In this document: positions 1 to 7,952 of the stretch, piece by piece | Position numbering within the stretch: the first letter of the stretch is position 1 | Layout: each line of letters starts with the position of its first letter | From: PALSA-129 sp050014595 | Lineage (GTDB): Bacteria > Acidobacteriota > Terriglobia > Bryobacterales > Bryobacteraceae | Reading direction: 5' to 3' | Length of the DNA: 64,000 bases | NCBI GenBank assembly: GCA_050014595.1 | Contig: JBEKDA010000002.1 | Location: 140,875-204,874, forward strand | Notes under the pieces: generated by a model | What the model was told of the DNA's origin: nothing | Seen by the model: the letters and a program-made list of their open reading frames with translations, nothing else | Database searches by the model: none | Position numbers and translations under genes: made by a program

Positions 1-930
1 GACCCGGCTGGGACGGCGGGCCAAGGCGTCGGTGGGAACGGTGATGGAAACGGGCGTGGTTTTGTGGGATTTGATGTCGAAGATCTGCAATTCGCCGTCC
101 AGCTCGTAAACGATGCGCGAGTCGCGGTCGGTGCTGGGCCAGCGGAGGTCGAAGGTTTTGATGAAGGTGAGCTGGGTGGTCTTGCCGCTGGAAACATCGT
201 AGGAGTAGAGATTGAAGTGGCCGTCGCGGTCGGAATCGTAGTAGATGGAAGCGCCGATCCACATGGGATCGCGGCTGGCGCGATCGCCCTCGCTGATTTT
301 CCTGGCGTCGTGGGTTTCGACGTCGAAGATATAGAGTTGGTTGGCGGTGCCGCCGCCGTAGCGCTTCTCGGTGCGGAAATCGCGGGCTTGCGGCGAGTAA
401 ACGATCTTGGTTCCGGCGGGCGAGAAGGAGCCGGAGCCGGCATACGGCATGGGCAGAGGCTCGGAGGGGCCACCATCGATGGAGACGGTGTAGAGGCGGC
501 TGAAGCCGTTGAACCAGCCGTCGCGGAGGGTGCGGAAGATGATGCGTTTGCCGTCGTTGGTCCAGCCGTAGACCTGGTTATCGTAGCCCCAGCGCGGCGC
601 GAGCGGTCCGCGGGCCGGATAAAAGGTCAATTGACGGGGCTCGCCGCCGGTGGCGGGCATGACGTAGACCTGTTCATCGCCGTCGTATTGGCCGGTGAAG
701 GCGATCCATTTGCCGTCGGGCGAGAACTTGGCGAAGAGTTCCATGCCGGGATGAGCGGTGAGGCGCGTGGCAGCGCCTCCGGCGATGGATGCGGTCCACA
801 AGTCGCCGCCGTAAGTGAAGACGAGTTGATTGCCGTGAATATCGGGGAAGCGCAGCAGCTTGGTTTGCGCGCGGGCGGGGATCAGCAGCACCGCGGCGAC
901 GGCCAGGGCGCAGAGCAGATGACGGAACAT
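1..930 (-). CDS. Tricorn-like / S41 peptidase, N-terminal beta-propeller part (partial)
   Basis: The gene starts at the ATG on the minus strand at 930, with GGAGG 5 nt upstream, and runs off the left edge without a stop. It begins with a signal peptide (MFRHLLCALAVAAVLLIPARA), then repeated PD40/TolB-type propeller blades, for example 'FAKFSPDGKWIAFTG' and 'SFSPAGTKIVYSP'. This arrangement is usual for the periplasmic tricorn protease family, whose PDZ and S41 serine protease domains follow the propeller; those lie outside the window. Likely role: degradation of peptides in the periplasm. A TolB-like or DPP-like propeller protein is the alternative, because the catalytic part is not visible. 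Confidence 0.8.
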   Translation of the reverse strand, partial: MFRHLLCALAVAAVLLIPARAQTKLLRFPDIHGNQLVFTYGGDLWTASIAGGAATRLTAHPGMELFAKFSPDGKWIAFTGQYDGDEQVYVMPATGGEPRQLTFYPARGPLAPRWGYDNQVYGWTNDGKRIIFRTLRDGWFNGFSRLYTVSIDGGPSEPLPMPYAGSGSFSPAGTKIVYSPQARDFRTEKRYGGGTANQLYIFDVETHDARKISEGDRASRDPMWIGASIYYDSDRDGHFNLYSYDVSSGKTTQLTFIKTFDLRWPSTDRDSRIVYELDGELQIFDIKSHKTTPVSITVPTDALARRPSRV

Positions 931-1072
931 GAAACCTCCGGGTTGTAGACGGACTGCGAACGGATAGGATAGCGCCGCGACGCGCCGGTGGGTGAGGGTG
1001 GGGCAGACGATCGGTTTGTGTCGTCTGCCATCGCACCACAAGACAGGGTCGAAAAACAGGCGCCGATGGAGT

Positions 1073-1110
1073 GGGGTGGCCAATTCTGGCCGCAGCCGCC
1101 CTCAGGCGGC
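1073..1110 (-). repeat. Dispersed double-hairpin element, copy A
   Basis: Read on the minus strand this intergenic piece forms a hairpin GCCGCC-TGAG-GGCGGC followed by GGCC-AGAATT-GGCC and then CCCCAC. It has the same two-hairpin order as the element between cas2 and cas4-cas1 (25947-25989), with different but still paired stems. Confidence 0.5.
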
Positions 1111-1247
1111 TCCCCGGGCTGTATGGCCCCGCCCCACAACTGCGAGGGTCCTCATAGTTTTTCATGAAATTTCGCGGGCCGCGGGCCCACTCCAACAGAC
1201 CACAAACAACGATGGTCTGTCCCACTGCGATAGAATCGCTGGATACC

Positions 1248-2255
1248 ATGAGACTGCTTCTTGTTTTCCTGACAGCTCTCGCGGCCGCGCAGGCCGCCGA
1301 CTATCAACTCAAGTCCGGGCCGGCCACGGTGGTCTGGGGCCACTACTGGTCGGGGGACAAGCCGGTGCTGCGGATCGAATCCGGCGACACGGTCGAGATC
1401 CTGACCATGAGCACGAGTAGCCCGACGGCACTGGCGAGGGTCGGCGTGAAGGACGAGGACATCCAGCCGGAGTGGAAGGCCATCTACGCCAACCAGCCGC
1501 CGCAAGATCAAAGAGGCCCGGGCGGCCACATTCTGACCGGTCCTATCTATATTGAAGGCGCGGAGCCGGGCGACGTGCTGGAAGTGCGCATCCAGAAAAT
1601 CCAGTTAGCGGTGCCGTATGCCACGAACGGATTCAGCCCGACACGCGGCGTGCTGCCGGCCACCGATTTTGAACGCGGCGCCAACAGGCTCATCCCGCTC
1701 GATCTGAAGCGGAATGTTGCCAAGTTCAGGGATGGTATCGAGATTCCGCTGCATCCTTTCTTCGGCAGTATGGGAGTGGCGCCGGAGGAGTCCAAAGGGA
1801 AAGTCAACAGCGCGCCGCCGGGCCAGCACGCCGGCAACCTGGATAACAAAGATCTGGTGGCGGGCACGACGCTGTATATTCCCGTGTTCGTCCCCGGCGC
1901 GCTGTTTCTGGTGGGTGACGGGCACGCGGGACAGGGCAACGGCGAAGTGGATATCACCGCGATGGAGACTTCGCTGATCGGGACCTTTCAGTTCGTGGTA
2001 CGGAAAGACATGAAGCTGAAATGGCCGCGCGGGGAAACGCCGACGCACTGGATCGCCATGGGGCTTGACCCGGATTTGACGCAGGCGCTGATTCTGGCGG
2101 TGCGCGAGGCTATCGACTTCCTGGTGACCCAAAAGCACCTGTCGCGGGAAGAGGCATACGCGCTGTGCAGCGTGGCGGTGGATTTCAACGTGACGCAGGC
2201 GGTGGACGGCACCAAGGGCGTCCACGGCATGATCCCGAAGAGCATTTTCCACTAA
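1248..2255 (+). CDS. Acetamidase/formamidase family protein, exported
   Basis: This 335-residue protein belongs to the FmdA/AmdA family, which hydrolyses formamide or short aliphatic amides to the acid and ammonia. I chose the ATG at 1248 because it opens a signal peptide (MRLLLVFLTALAAAQA); earlier starts in frame would put untypical sequence before it. Family features are 'GPIYIEGAEPGDVLEV' (about 95-110), the 'GVAPEE' stretch and the C-terminal 'SREEAYALCSVAVDFNVTQ' block. A -10-like TAGAAT lies at 1231-1236. It stands alone between divergent and convergent neighbours. The export signal is less common in this family and suggests a periplasmic enzyme; the exact substrate cannot be read from sequence. 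Confidence 0.85.
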   Translation: MRLLLVFLTALAAAQAADYQLKSGPATVVWGHYWSGDKPVLRIESGDTVEILTMSTSSPTALARVGVKDEDIQPEWKAIYANQPPQDQRGPGGHILTGPIYIEGAEPGDVLEVRIQKIQLAVPYATNGFSPTRGVLPATDFERGANRLIPLDLKRNVAKFRDGIEIPLHPFFGSMGVAPEESKGKVNSAPPGQHAGNLDNKDLVAGTTLYIPVFVPGALFLVGDGHAGQGNGEVDITAMETSLIGTFQFVVRKDMKLKWPRGETPTHWIAMGLDPDLTQALILAVREAIDFLVTQKHLSREEAYALCSVAVDFNVTQAVDGTKGVHGMIPKSIFH

Positions 2256-2258
2256 AGC

Positions 2259-2291
2259 AAGGGCTGCGCCCTTGATATCCCTTCGGGATAT
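2259..2291 (+). terminator. Two adjacent hairpins after the acetamidase gene
   Basis: AAGGGC-TGC-GCCCTT (2259-2273) is followed at once by ATATCCC-TTCG-GGATAT (2275-2291), the second with a stable TTCG loop. There is no T-run, so intrinsic termination is a guess; they may only protect the 3' end. Confidence 0.4.
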
Positions 2292-2327
2292 GAGAGTCAG
2301 GAGTCAGAAGACGGAAGACGGAAGACA

Positions 2328-2365
2328 GGGCCGGCTCCGGGATCATGAGATCCAAGAGCCGGCCC
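2328..2365 (-). terminator. Long hairpin between convergent genes
   Basis: A perfect 10-bp stem (GGGCCGGCTC at 2328-2337 with GAGCCGGCCC at 2356-2365) encloses a smaller palindrome. It lies 42 nt past the stop of the TonB-dependent receptor gene. It is a likely 3' end structure, although no T-run follows. Confidence 0.4.
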
Positions 2366-2406
2366 AAACCATTAACAAGCGTCAGGACTTGCGAGGCCGC
2401 TCCCGA

Positions 2407-5400
2407 TCAGAACGAGAGCCTGGCGCTGAACTGCAGCTTGCGCGGCTGATTGGCCATGGACGAGAAAATACCAAAGCTGGCGGAATCGATACCCGTTCCC
2501 GGAGCGGCGAAATGGACCGCATTGTTGATATTAAACGCGTCCGCCTGGAATGACAGTCTGACTCGCTCGCGGATCGGGAACTCCCGGCGCACGCTCAAGT
2601 CCAGATCGGCATTGTGAGGAGCAAACAGTCCGAGCGGGGCCGCGCGTGTAATGTTTCCTTCGGTGTAAGCCGCCGGATCCACAAAGGCCGCCTTGTTGAG
2701 GTAAGCCGTGGAGCTGACATTGGCGCCGCCGCTTCCGATGGAGCCATTCTGCCACACGCTTCCGGAGAAGCTGGTGTTGTAGCTCGGATAGCAGGACGCG
2801 TCGATAATGCCGCCGCCGGTGCAAGTGCCGGTGATGGACAAAGGCGCTCCGGTCTGTAACGTGAAAAGTCCGGAGATCTGCCAGTTGCTGATCACCGATC
2901 TGAGCGCCATGTTTCCGCTGGTCAACTTGTGACCGGCGCCGAAGGGCAACTGATAGACGAGAGTGGCGGCGGCAACGTTAATGTGATCGATGGCGCCCGG
3001 CCCTTTTTCCAGGAAATCCTTGTTGGGATCGCGCACGCCCGCCAGGTCGTCCAGTTCCTTGCTCCAGGTGTAATTCACCATGAAAGTGAGGCCCCCGGAG
3101 AACCGATGGTTGAGTGTGACCTGAAGCGCGTTATACGTCGAATTCCCGACGTCCAGCCAGGGATCGGAAATGCCGTTGTATTGCGGGAACGGCTTTACCG
3201 CCTGGCCGATGGTTCCGGAGAAGTTCGGGAACGGAGTGGAGATATTCGGGAACATGGCCTGGGCCTGGGCGAGCGTGGTGGCACTCAGAGTCGACCCCAG
3301 CAGAGCGCCCAGCGGAAGGTATTGCACCGGAATCTGGTTGGTAAAGGGCCCGGCGACGCCGGCGCCAGGCAGCCAGTGGCCGGCGCTGGCGCTATAAGCC
3401 ACGCTCAATACCAGGTTCTGGGTAAACGAATGCTGGATATTGAAGCTCCAGTCTTCGTAATACGGCGCCTTGCCGCCGAAATTGGGGTCGCCGTAAGTGA
3501 CGGTCTGGGCGGTACTCGGGCCGAGAGGGAAGGTGACATTATCCGCAGCCGCAGCCGCCGCGGTGATATAGCCCATACCGAAACTTGGATTGAAGAAAGG
3601 TGGGTTGGTGGGATTGCCCGGATACCCGCTGTTCCAGTTGTACGCGGGTTGCCCGGTGACGGTGCTGGATAGGCTGCCGTTGTTGTTAAAGCCAAGCTGG
3701 CTGAGCCCCTGGCGTCCGTTGGTGCGCCCACCCACGCCGCCGGCATGCGCGTAAAAGATACTGTAGCCCGCTCGAATGACGGTCTTCTCCCCGACCCGGT
3801 AGGCGATACCGACGCGAGGTCCGGGATTGACGTTGTGCTGCTTGATAGGAGTCTGGCAATGGCAGCTATCCACGCCGCTGCCTGCAAACTCCAGGGCTCC
3901 CGGAAGATTCCCCGCCAGCGGGTTGGCCAGCGTGGGATTAAAGAAGGACATGACGTTGTTCACTTCCGTGAACGGGCTCCAGATGTCCCAGCGCAGGCCC
4001 AGGTTCAGAGTCAGCCGCTGAGTGACTTTGAAATCGTCCTGAACATACCCGGCGTAGGTCTTGTAACGTCCGCCGGTTTCGGCCACGGCGTTTTGCGTCA
4101 CCGTGCTGCTGTCCACGGCTCCCAGCAGAAAGCCGGCGTAGCCCAGGCCGGTGGTGCTGACGAGGGATCCGGTGGAGCTGAAATTAGCCGTTTCATTGTT
4201 GCTGAAGGTGAAGCCGGCCTGAGTGCCGGTGAGCGGCGTGTTCTCGTTGTCCTGCAGCGTCTGCCATTGGAAGCCGAAAGTAATGTTGTGCTTGCCTCTG
4301 ATCCAGAGCAGGTTGTTCTGCACATCGACCGTGTTCTGGGCTTCGTTGTAGGCATGGGAGTTGGTTCCGTCCCAGCTCACGGGAGCGTTGTTGCCGCTGA
4401 AAGTGATATCCGGAAAGCCCGAGCCCGCGACTCCCCCCGGAAGACCGGTGAGTCCCGCCTTCGACGGATAATCGCCGCCGTACGTGTTGCTCGTCAGAGG
4501 TATGAACAAACGGCTGAGTGACACGCTGAACTGGTTTACCAGGGTCGGGGTGATGATGTAGCTATCGTGAATCTGAGCCAGTGTTGCGTATTCAATCACG
4601 CCCCGGCCATCGGTATACGGCACGGGAAGCGTGGACGTGGAGATCGCCGTCAGGCTTCCGACGATGGGGTTGGCGTACTTGCCGGTGCTGAAGAGGGCGA
4701 AGATCCGGTGTTTGTCCGTAATGTTGTAGTCCACCTTGTCGGTAGTGCTGTCGTTATTGACCTTGTTCGGCAATGTGGCGAGGTAATTGTTCGTGATAGC
4801 GCCATTGGTAGGGGGCGGGAGATACGACTGGAAGGACTGCGAAATCTTTGAGATGCGGCTTGCCGGGATGGCATTGTTGGGGAACGGCGTCCGCACGGCG
4901 GTCCCGGTGGCGCTGGTGGGATCGTAGATGATTTGGGGAAAGGCGCTGAAATCCCCGGTACGCTCGGCGGTAGTTGGGATGGTCTGGTATCCCGGAGGGG
5001 TCGCCGAGACGAAACGGTATCCATCGTAGTTGCCGTAGAAAAACAGTTTGTTCTTCTTGATGGGGCCGCCGATACTGGCGCCGAATTCGTTCTGATGCTC
5101 GATCGGCGTGGTCACCGCGAAAAAGCCTCTGGCGTCGAAATCGGTATTCCGGAAGTATTCGAAAACGCCGCCATGGAACTGGTTGGTTCCGGACTTGAAG
5201 ACGTAATTCGACACGCCCTGTCCTTCGTACATAGCCTTGGCGCCGGATGTCTCAACCTGAAACTGGTCCACCGCCTCCACCGAAACACCGAACGCCAGGT
5301 TACGGGTATCACTTTCCGTGCCGGCGCTGGTCAACGGCAGACCTTCGATGTACACCTCGTTCTGATAGGTCTGACCGCCGTTGTAGGAGCCGGTAGATGG

Positions 5401-5919
5401 ACCGGCCGCCTGCGTGCTGTAATTGTCGACGCCGCTGGCAAGACCGGCGAACGCTGAGGGATCCCTGGCAGCCCCATTCATGGCCAGCGGAAGGGAATCG
5501 TAAACCTGATTCTCTACCGAGGAGCCAAGCGCCACATCGTCCGTCTTCAGGATGGTCGGCTGCTCTGAAACCGTGATCGATTGGCTGGCCGCCCCGATCT
5601 GCAATTTGGGATTCACCGCCACGTTTGCCAGCGCATCCACAATCACATGCGGTTGAGTAAGAGTTTGAAAACCGGTAGCCTTGACCGTAACGGTATACTC
5701 GCCGGCAGAGAGCAGAGGCAGCACAAAAACACCGGCATCCGAGGTTTTACGAGCGATTTCAACTCCGGTCGCCACGTTGGTTGCGGTGACCGAGGCGCCT
5801 GTGACTACGGCGCCGGATGGGTCGGTGACGGTGCCCTGAATTGTGCCGGTGCCGCCGACCTGCGCAATCGCAGACGCGACGCCCAGGAGCGCTGCCAAAA
5901 AGAAGCACTTCACTTTCAT
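2407..5919 (-). CDS. Oar-like TonB-dependent receptor with carboxypeptidase-regulatory domain
   Basis: This is an outer-membrane protein of 1170 residues. A signal peptide (MKVKCFFLAALLGVASAIA) is followed by a carboxypeptidase-regulatory-like domain (about 25-110; 'GTVTDPSGAVVTGASVTATN'), a plug region, and a large beta-barrel that ends in the aromatic residue expected for outer-membrane insertion ('LQFSARLSF'). Acidobacteria carry many such receptors, usually presumed to import oligosaccharides or other large nutrients with TonB energy; the ligand is unknown. It stands alone, transcribed away from the aldehyde dehydrogenase side, with a hairpin past its stop. Confidence 0.9.
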   Translation of the reverse strand: MKVKCFFLAALLGVASAIAQVGGTGTIQGTVTDPSGAVVTGASVTATNVATGVEIARKTSDAGVFVLPLLSAGEYTVTVKATGFQTLTQPHVIVDALANVAVNPKLQIGAASQSITVSEQPTILKTDDVALGSSVENQVYDSLPLAMNGAARDPSAFAGLASGVDNYSTQAAGPSTGSYNGGQTYQNEVYIEGLPLTSAGTESDTRNLAFGVSVEAVDQFQVETSGAKAMYEGQGVSNYVFKSGTNQFHGGVFEYFRNTDFDARGFFAVTTPIEHQNEFGASIGGPIKKNKLFFYGNYDGYRFVSATPPGYQTIPTTAERTGDFSAFPQIIYDPTSATGTAVRTPFPNNAIPASRISKISQSFQSYLPPPTNGAITNNYLATLPNKVNNDSTTDKVDYNITDKHRIFALFSTGKYANPIVGSLTAISTSTLPVPYTDGRGVIEYATLAQIHDSYIITPTLVNQFSVSLSRLFIPLTSNTYGGDYPSKAGLTGLPGGVAGSGFPDITFSGNNAPVSWDGTNSHAYNEAQNTVDVQNNLLWIRGKHNITFGFQWQTLQDNENTPLTGTQAGFTFSNNETANFSSTGSLVSTTGLGYAGFLLGAVDSSTVTQNAVAETGGRYKTYAGYVQDDFKVTQRLTLNLGLRWDIWSPFTEVNNVMSFFNPTLANPLAGNLPGALEFAGSGVDSCHCQTPIKQHNVNPGPRVGIAYRVGEKTVIRAGYSIFYAHAGGVGGRTNGRQGLSQLGFNNNGSLSSTVTGQPAYNWNSGYPGNPTNPPFFNPSFGMGYITAAAAAADNVTFPLGPSTAQTVTYGDPNFGGKAPYYEDWSFNIQHSFTQNLVLSVAYSASAGHWLPGAGVAGPFTNQIPVQYLPLGALLGSTLSATTLAQAQAMFPNISTPFPNFSGTIGQAVKPFPQYNGISDPWLDVGNSTYNALQVTLNHRFSGGLTFMVNYTWSKELDDLAGVRDPNKDFLEKGPGAIDHINVAAATLVYQLPFGAGHKLTSGNMALRSVISNWQISGLFTLQTGAPLSITGTCTGGGIIDASCYPSYNTSFSGSVWQNGSIGSGGANVSSTAYLNKAAFVDPAAYTEGNITRAAPLGLFAPHNADLDLSVRREFPIRERVRLSFQADAFNINNAVHFAAPGTGIDSASFGIFSSMANQPRKLQFSARLSF

Positions 5920-6162
5920 AGATATCCTCCCGAAGCTAACACTCTACTAACCACTGCGGAGCCTAACACCAGCCTGACTTTGTAACAAAGGAAAATCGGA
6001 CTCCGTGGGCGTGTTTTGGCTTTCAAAACACGGAAAGCGGCATGGCCGGCTGCTAATATTCTGATTTAAAGACTGATAAATCGTCTTTGCGGGAATGTTG
6101 TGGGTCTTCAGCCTGGGGTCCATCCGTTCCCTGGTGCAGAACACGGGTGGTCTTGCGCCTGA

Positions 6163-6339
6163 AATGATTCGGGCCTCAAACAAATCATCCAAGGCCACGC
6201 ACCGCGCCGGATTTCCGTCATCGACGCACACCTGCAATTTGCCAAGTTCATCAAGCCTTACGTGCGGACGGAGTACGCGAATTCCCAGTTCCACAAATTC
6301 GACGTGAAATCGACGATCACGATGGACCCGCCGAAGTGA
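6163..6339 (+). pseudogene. C-terminal remnant of an unidentified protein
   Basis: A 58-codon frame reads as natural protein ('GLKQIIQGHAPRRISVIDAH', then 'FAKFIKPYVRTEY') and ends at a TGA at 6337. It has no start codon and is preceded directly by an in-frame stop at 6160. I read it as the tail of a decayed gene; I do not recognise the family. Confidence 0.35.
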
Positions 6340-6408
6340 TCGCGCCGTAACAGCCCCCAAGGTCTGTGGGCCGAGTTGCTCAGCGGCGCTGGCGTGCGCA
6401 ATCCCCGG

Positions 6409-7845
6409 TCAGTTGCCCTGCATGTAGACGACGTGGGTCTGCATGAATTCGTAGAGGCCGTGCTTTCCGTCCGCTCCGCCGATGCCGCTCTTGCGCCAGC
6501 CGGCATGGAAGCCTTGCATGGCTTCGAAGTTCTCGCGGTTGATATAGGTCTCGCCAAAACGGATTTCCCGGCAGGCCCTCAAAGCCACGTTCAGGTCGCG
6601 CGTGTAAATGGAAGAGGTCAGGCCAAAGTCGGACTCGTTCGCGAACGCGATGGCTTCGTCCAGATCGTCGAAGCGGATCACGGGGATCACCGGACCGAAG
6701 ATTTCGCGCCGCACGATCTCCATGTCCTGCTGGCAGCCGGCCAGTACGGTCGGCTCATAGTAGTAGCCGCCTTCCACGGGCGCCCGCTTGCCGCCGGTCA
6801 CCGCGGTGGCTCCCGCGGCCACGGCGCCGCGCACCAGCCCGTCCACCTTCTTATATCCCGCTTCATTGATGAGCGGCCCATATTCGGCGGCCGAATCGAC
6901 CAGCGGATTGCCGAACCTGGTCGCCTTCATGGCTTTGGCCAATTCCGCCACGAATCGATCCGCCACGGCCGCCTGCACATACACTCGCTCCGCGCAGTTG
7001 CAGACCTGGCCGCTGTTGATGACGCGCGACGCCTTGATGGCCCTGACCGCCAGGTCGAGGTCGGCATCGCCCATCACAATGGCGGGCGCCTTTCCCCCGA
7101 GTTCGAGGTTCACTTTGGTGATATTGGCGGCTGCCGCGAACATGATGGCCGAACCGGTTTCGACGCTGCCGGTGAAACTGATCATGCCGACGCGCGGCGA
7201 CGACGCCAGCGCCTTGCCGGCGCTGGCCCCGCGCCCATGCACGATGTTGATCACGCCCGGAGGCAACTCCGTCTGCGCCATCAGCTCGCAGAACTTCACC
7301 GCATTGTGCGGCGTCTCTTCGCTGGGCTTGATGACAATGGTATTGCCGGTGACCAGCGCGGGCGCGGCCTTGCGCGCGATCAGGAAGAAGGGGAAGTTCC
7401 AGGGCAGAATGCCGGCGATCACGCCGATGGGCTGGCGGAACAGGAAAATGGTCTCGCCGGGCCGGTCGCTTTCGAGGATTTCGCCCTCGATGCGGCGCGC
7501 CCACTCCGCCATGTAGTCGAAGTAGTCGGCGGTGAAGGAAACTTCGACACGCGCCAGATCGAGGATCTTGCCCTGCTCTTCGGTGATGAGGCGCGCGAGC
7601 GGTTCCACTTGTTCGCGAATCCTGGCCGCGATCGCGCGTAGGGCCTGTGCTCGTTGAATGGCGGGGCGTTTCGCCCAGTCCGGTTGCGCCGCGGCGGCAG
7701 CCGCCAGGGCATCTTCGACATCGCCGGCGGTGCTGTCGGGCACCGTGCAGATGGCTTGGCCGTCCGACGGATTTACCACGGTGATGCGGTCTTTGCTCTG
7801 CGAACTCGTGAATCTGCCGTTAACGAAGTTGTCGTAGTCGCGCAC
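6409..7845 (-). CDS. NAD(P)-dependent aldehyde dehydrogenase
   Basis: A 478-residue enzyme of the aldehyde dehydrogenase superfamily, closest in pattern to the AldA (lactaldehyde/glycolaldehyde) group; it oxidises an aldehyde to the acid with NAD(P)+. Visible motifs are 'GILPWNFPFFL' (cofactor loop), 'SFTGSVETG', 'LELGGKAP' with the general-base glutamate, and 'GQVCNCAERV' with the nucleophile at Cys282. The start is a GTG at 7845 with AAGGAG 7 nt upstream; the frame stays open further upstream, but that part overlaps the next gene and has no family match. Adjacent genes give no pathway context, so the substrate is open. Confidence 0.92.
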   Translation of the reverse strand: MRDYDNFVNGRFTSSQSKDRITVVNPSDGQAICTVPDSTAGDVEDALAAAAAAQPDWAKRPAIQRAQALRAIAARIREQVEPLARLITEEQGKILDLARVEVSFTADYFDYMAEWARRIEGEILESDRPGETIFLFRQPIGVIAGILPWNFPFFLIARKAAPALVTGNTIVIKPSEETPHNAVKFCELMAQTELPPGVINIVHGRGASAGKALASSPRVGMISFTGSVETGSAIMFAAAANITKVNLELGGKAPAIVMGDADLDLAVRAIKASRVINSGQVCNCAERVYVQAAVADRFVAELAKAMKATRFGNPLVDSAAEYGPLINEAGYKKVDGLVRGAVAAGATAVTGGKRAPVEGGYYYEPTVLAGCQQDMEIVRREIFGPVIPVIRFDDLDEAIAFANESDFGLTSSIYTRDLNVALRACREIRFGETYINRENFEAMQGFHAGWRKSGIGGADGKHGLYEFMQTHVVYMQGN

Positions 7846-7952
7846 GATTGTGCTCCTTTTCCGCCACCCGGACGGACGGCGTCTCCCGGAGGCGCCATTG
7901 CTATTATGGGGCAAGCGCAAGTGGGGTCTACGCGCCGTTACCGGCGGGCATC

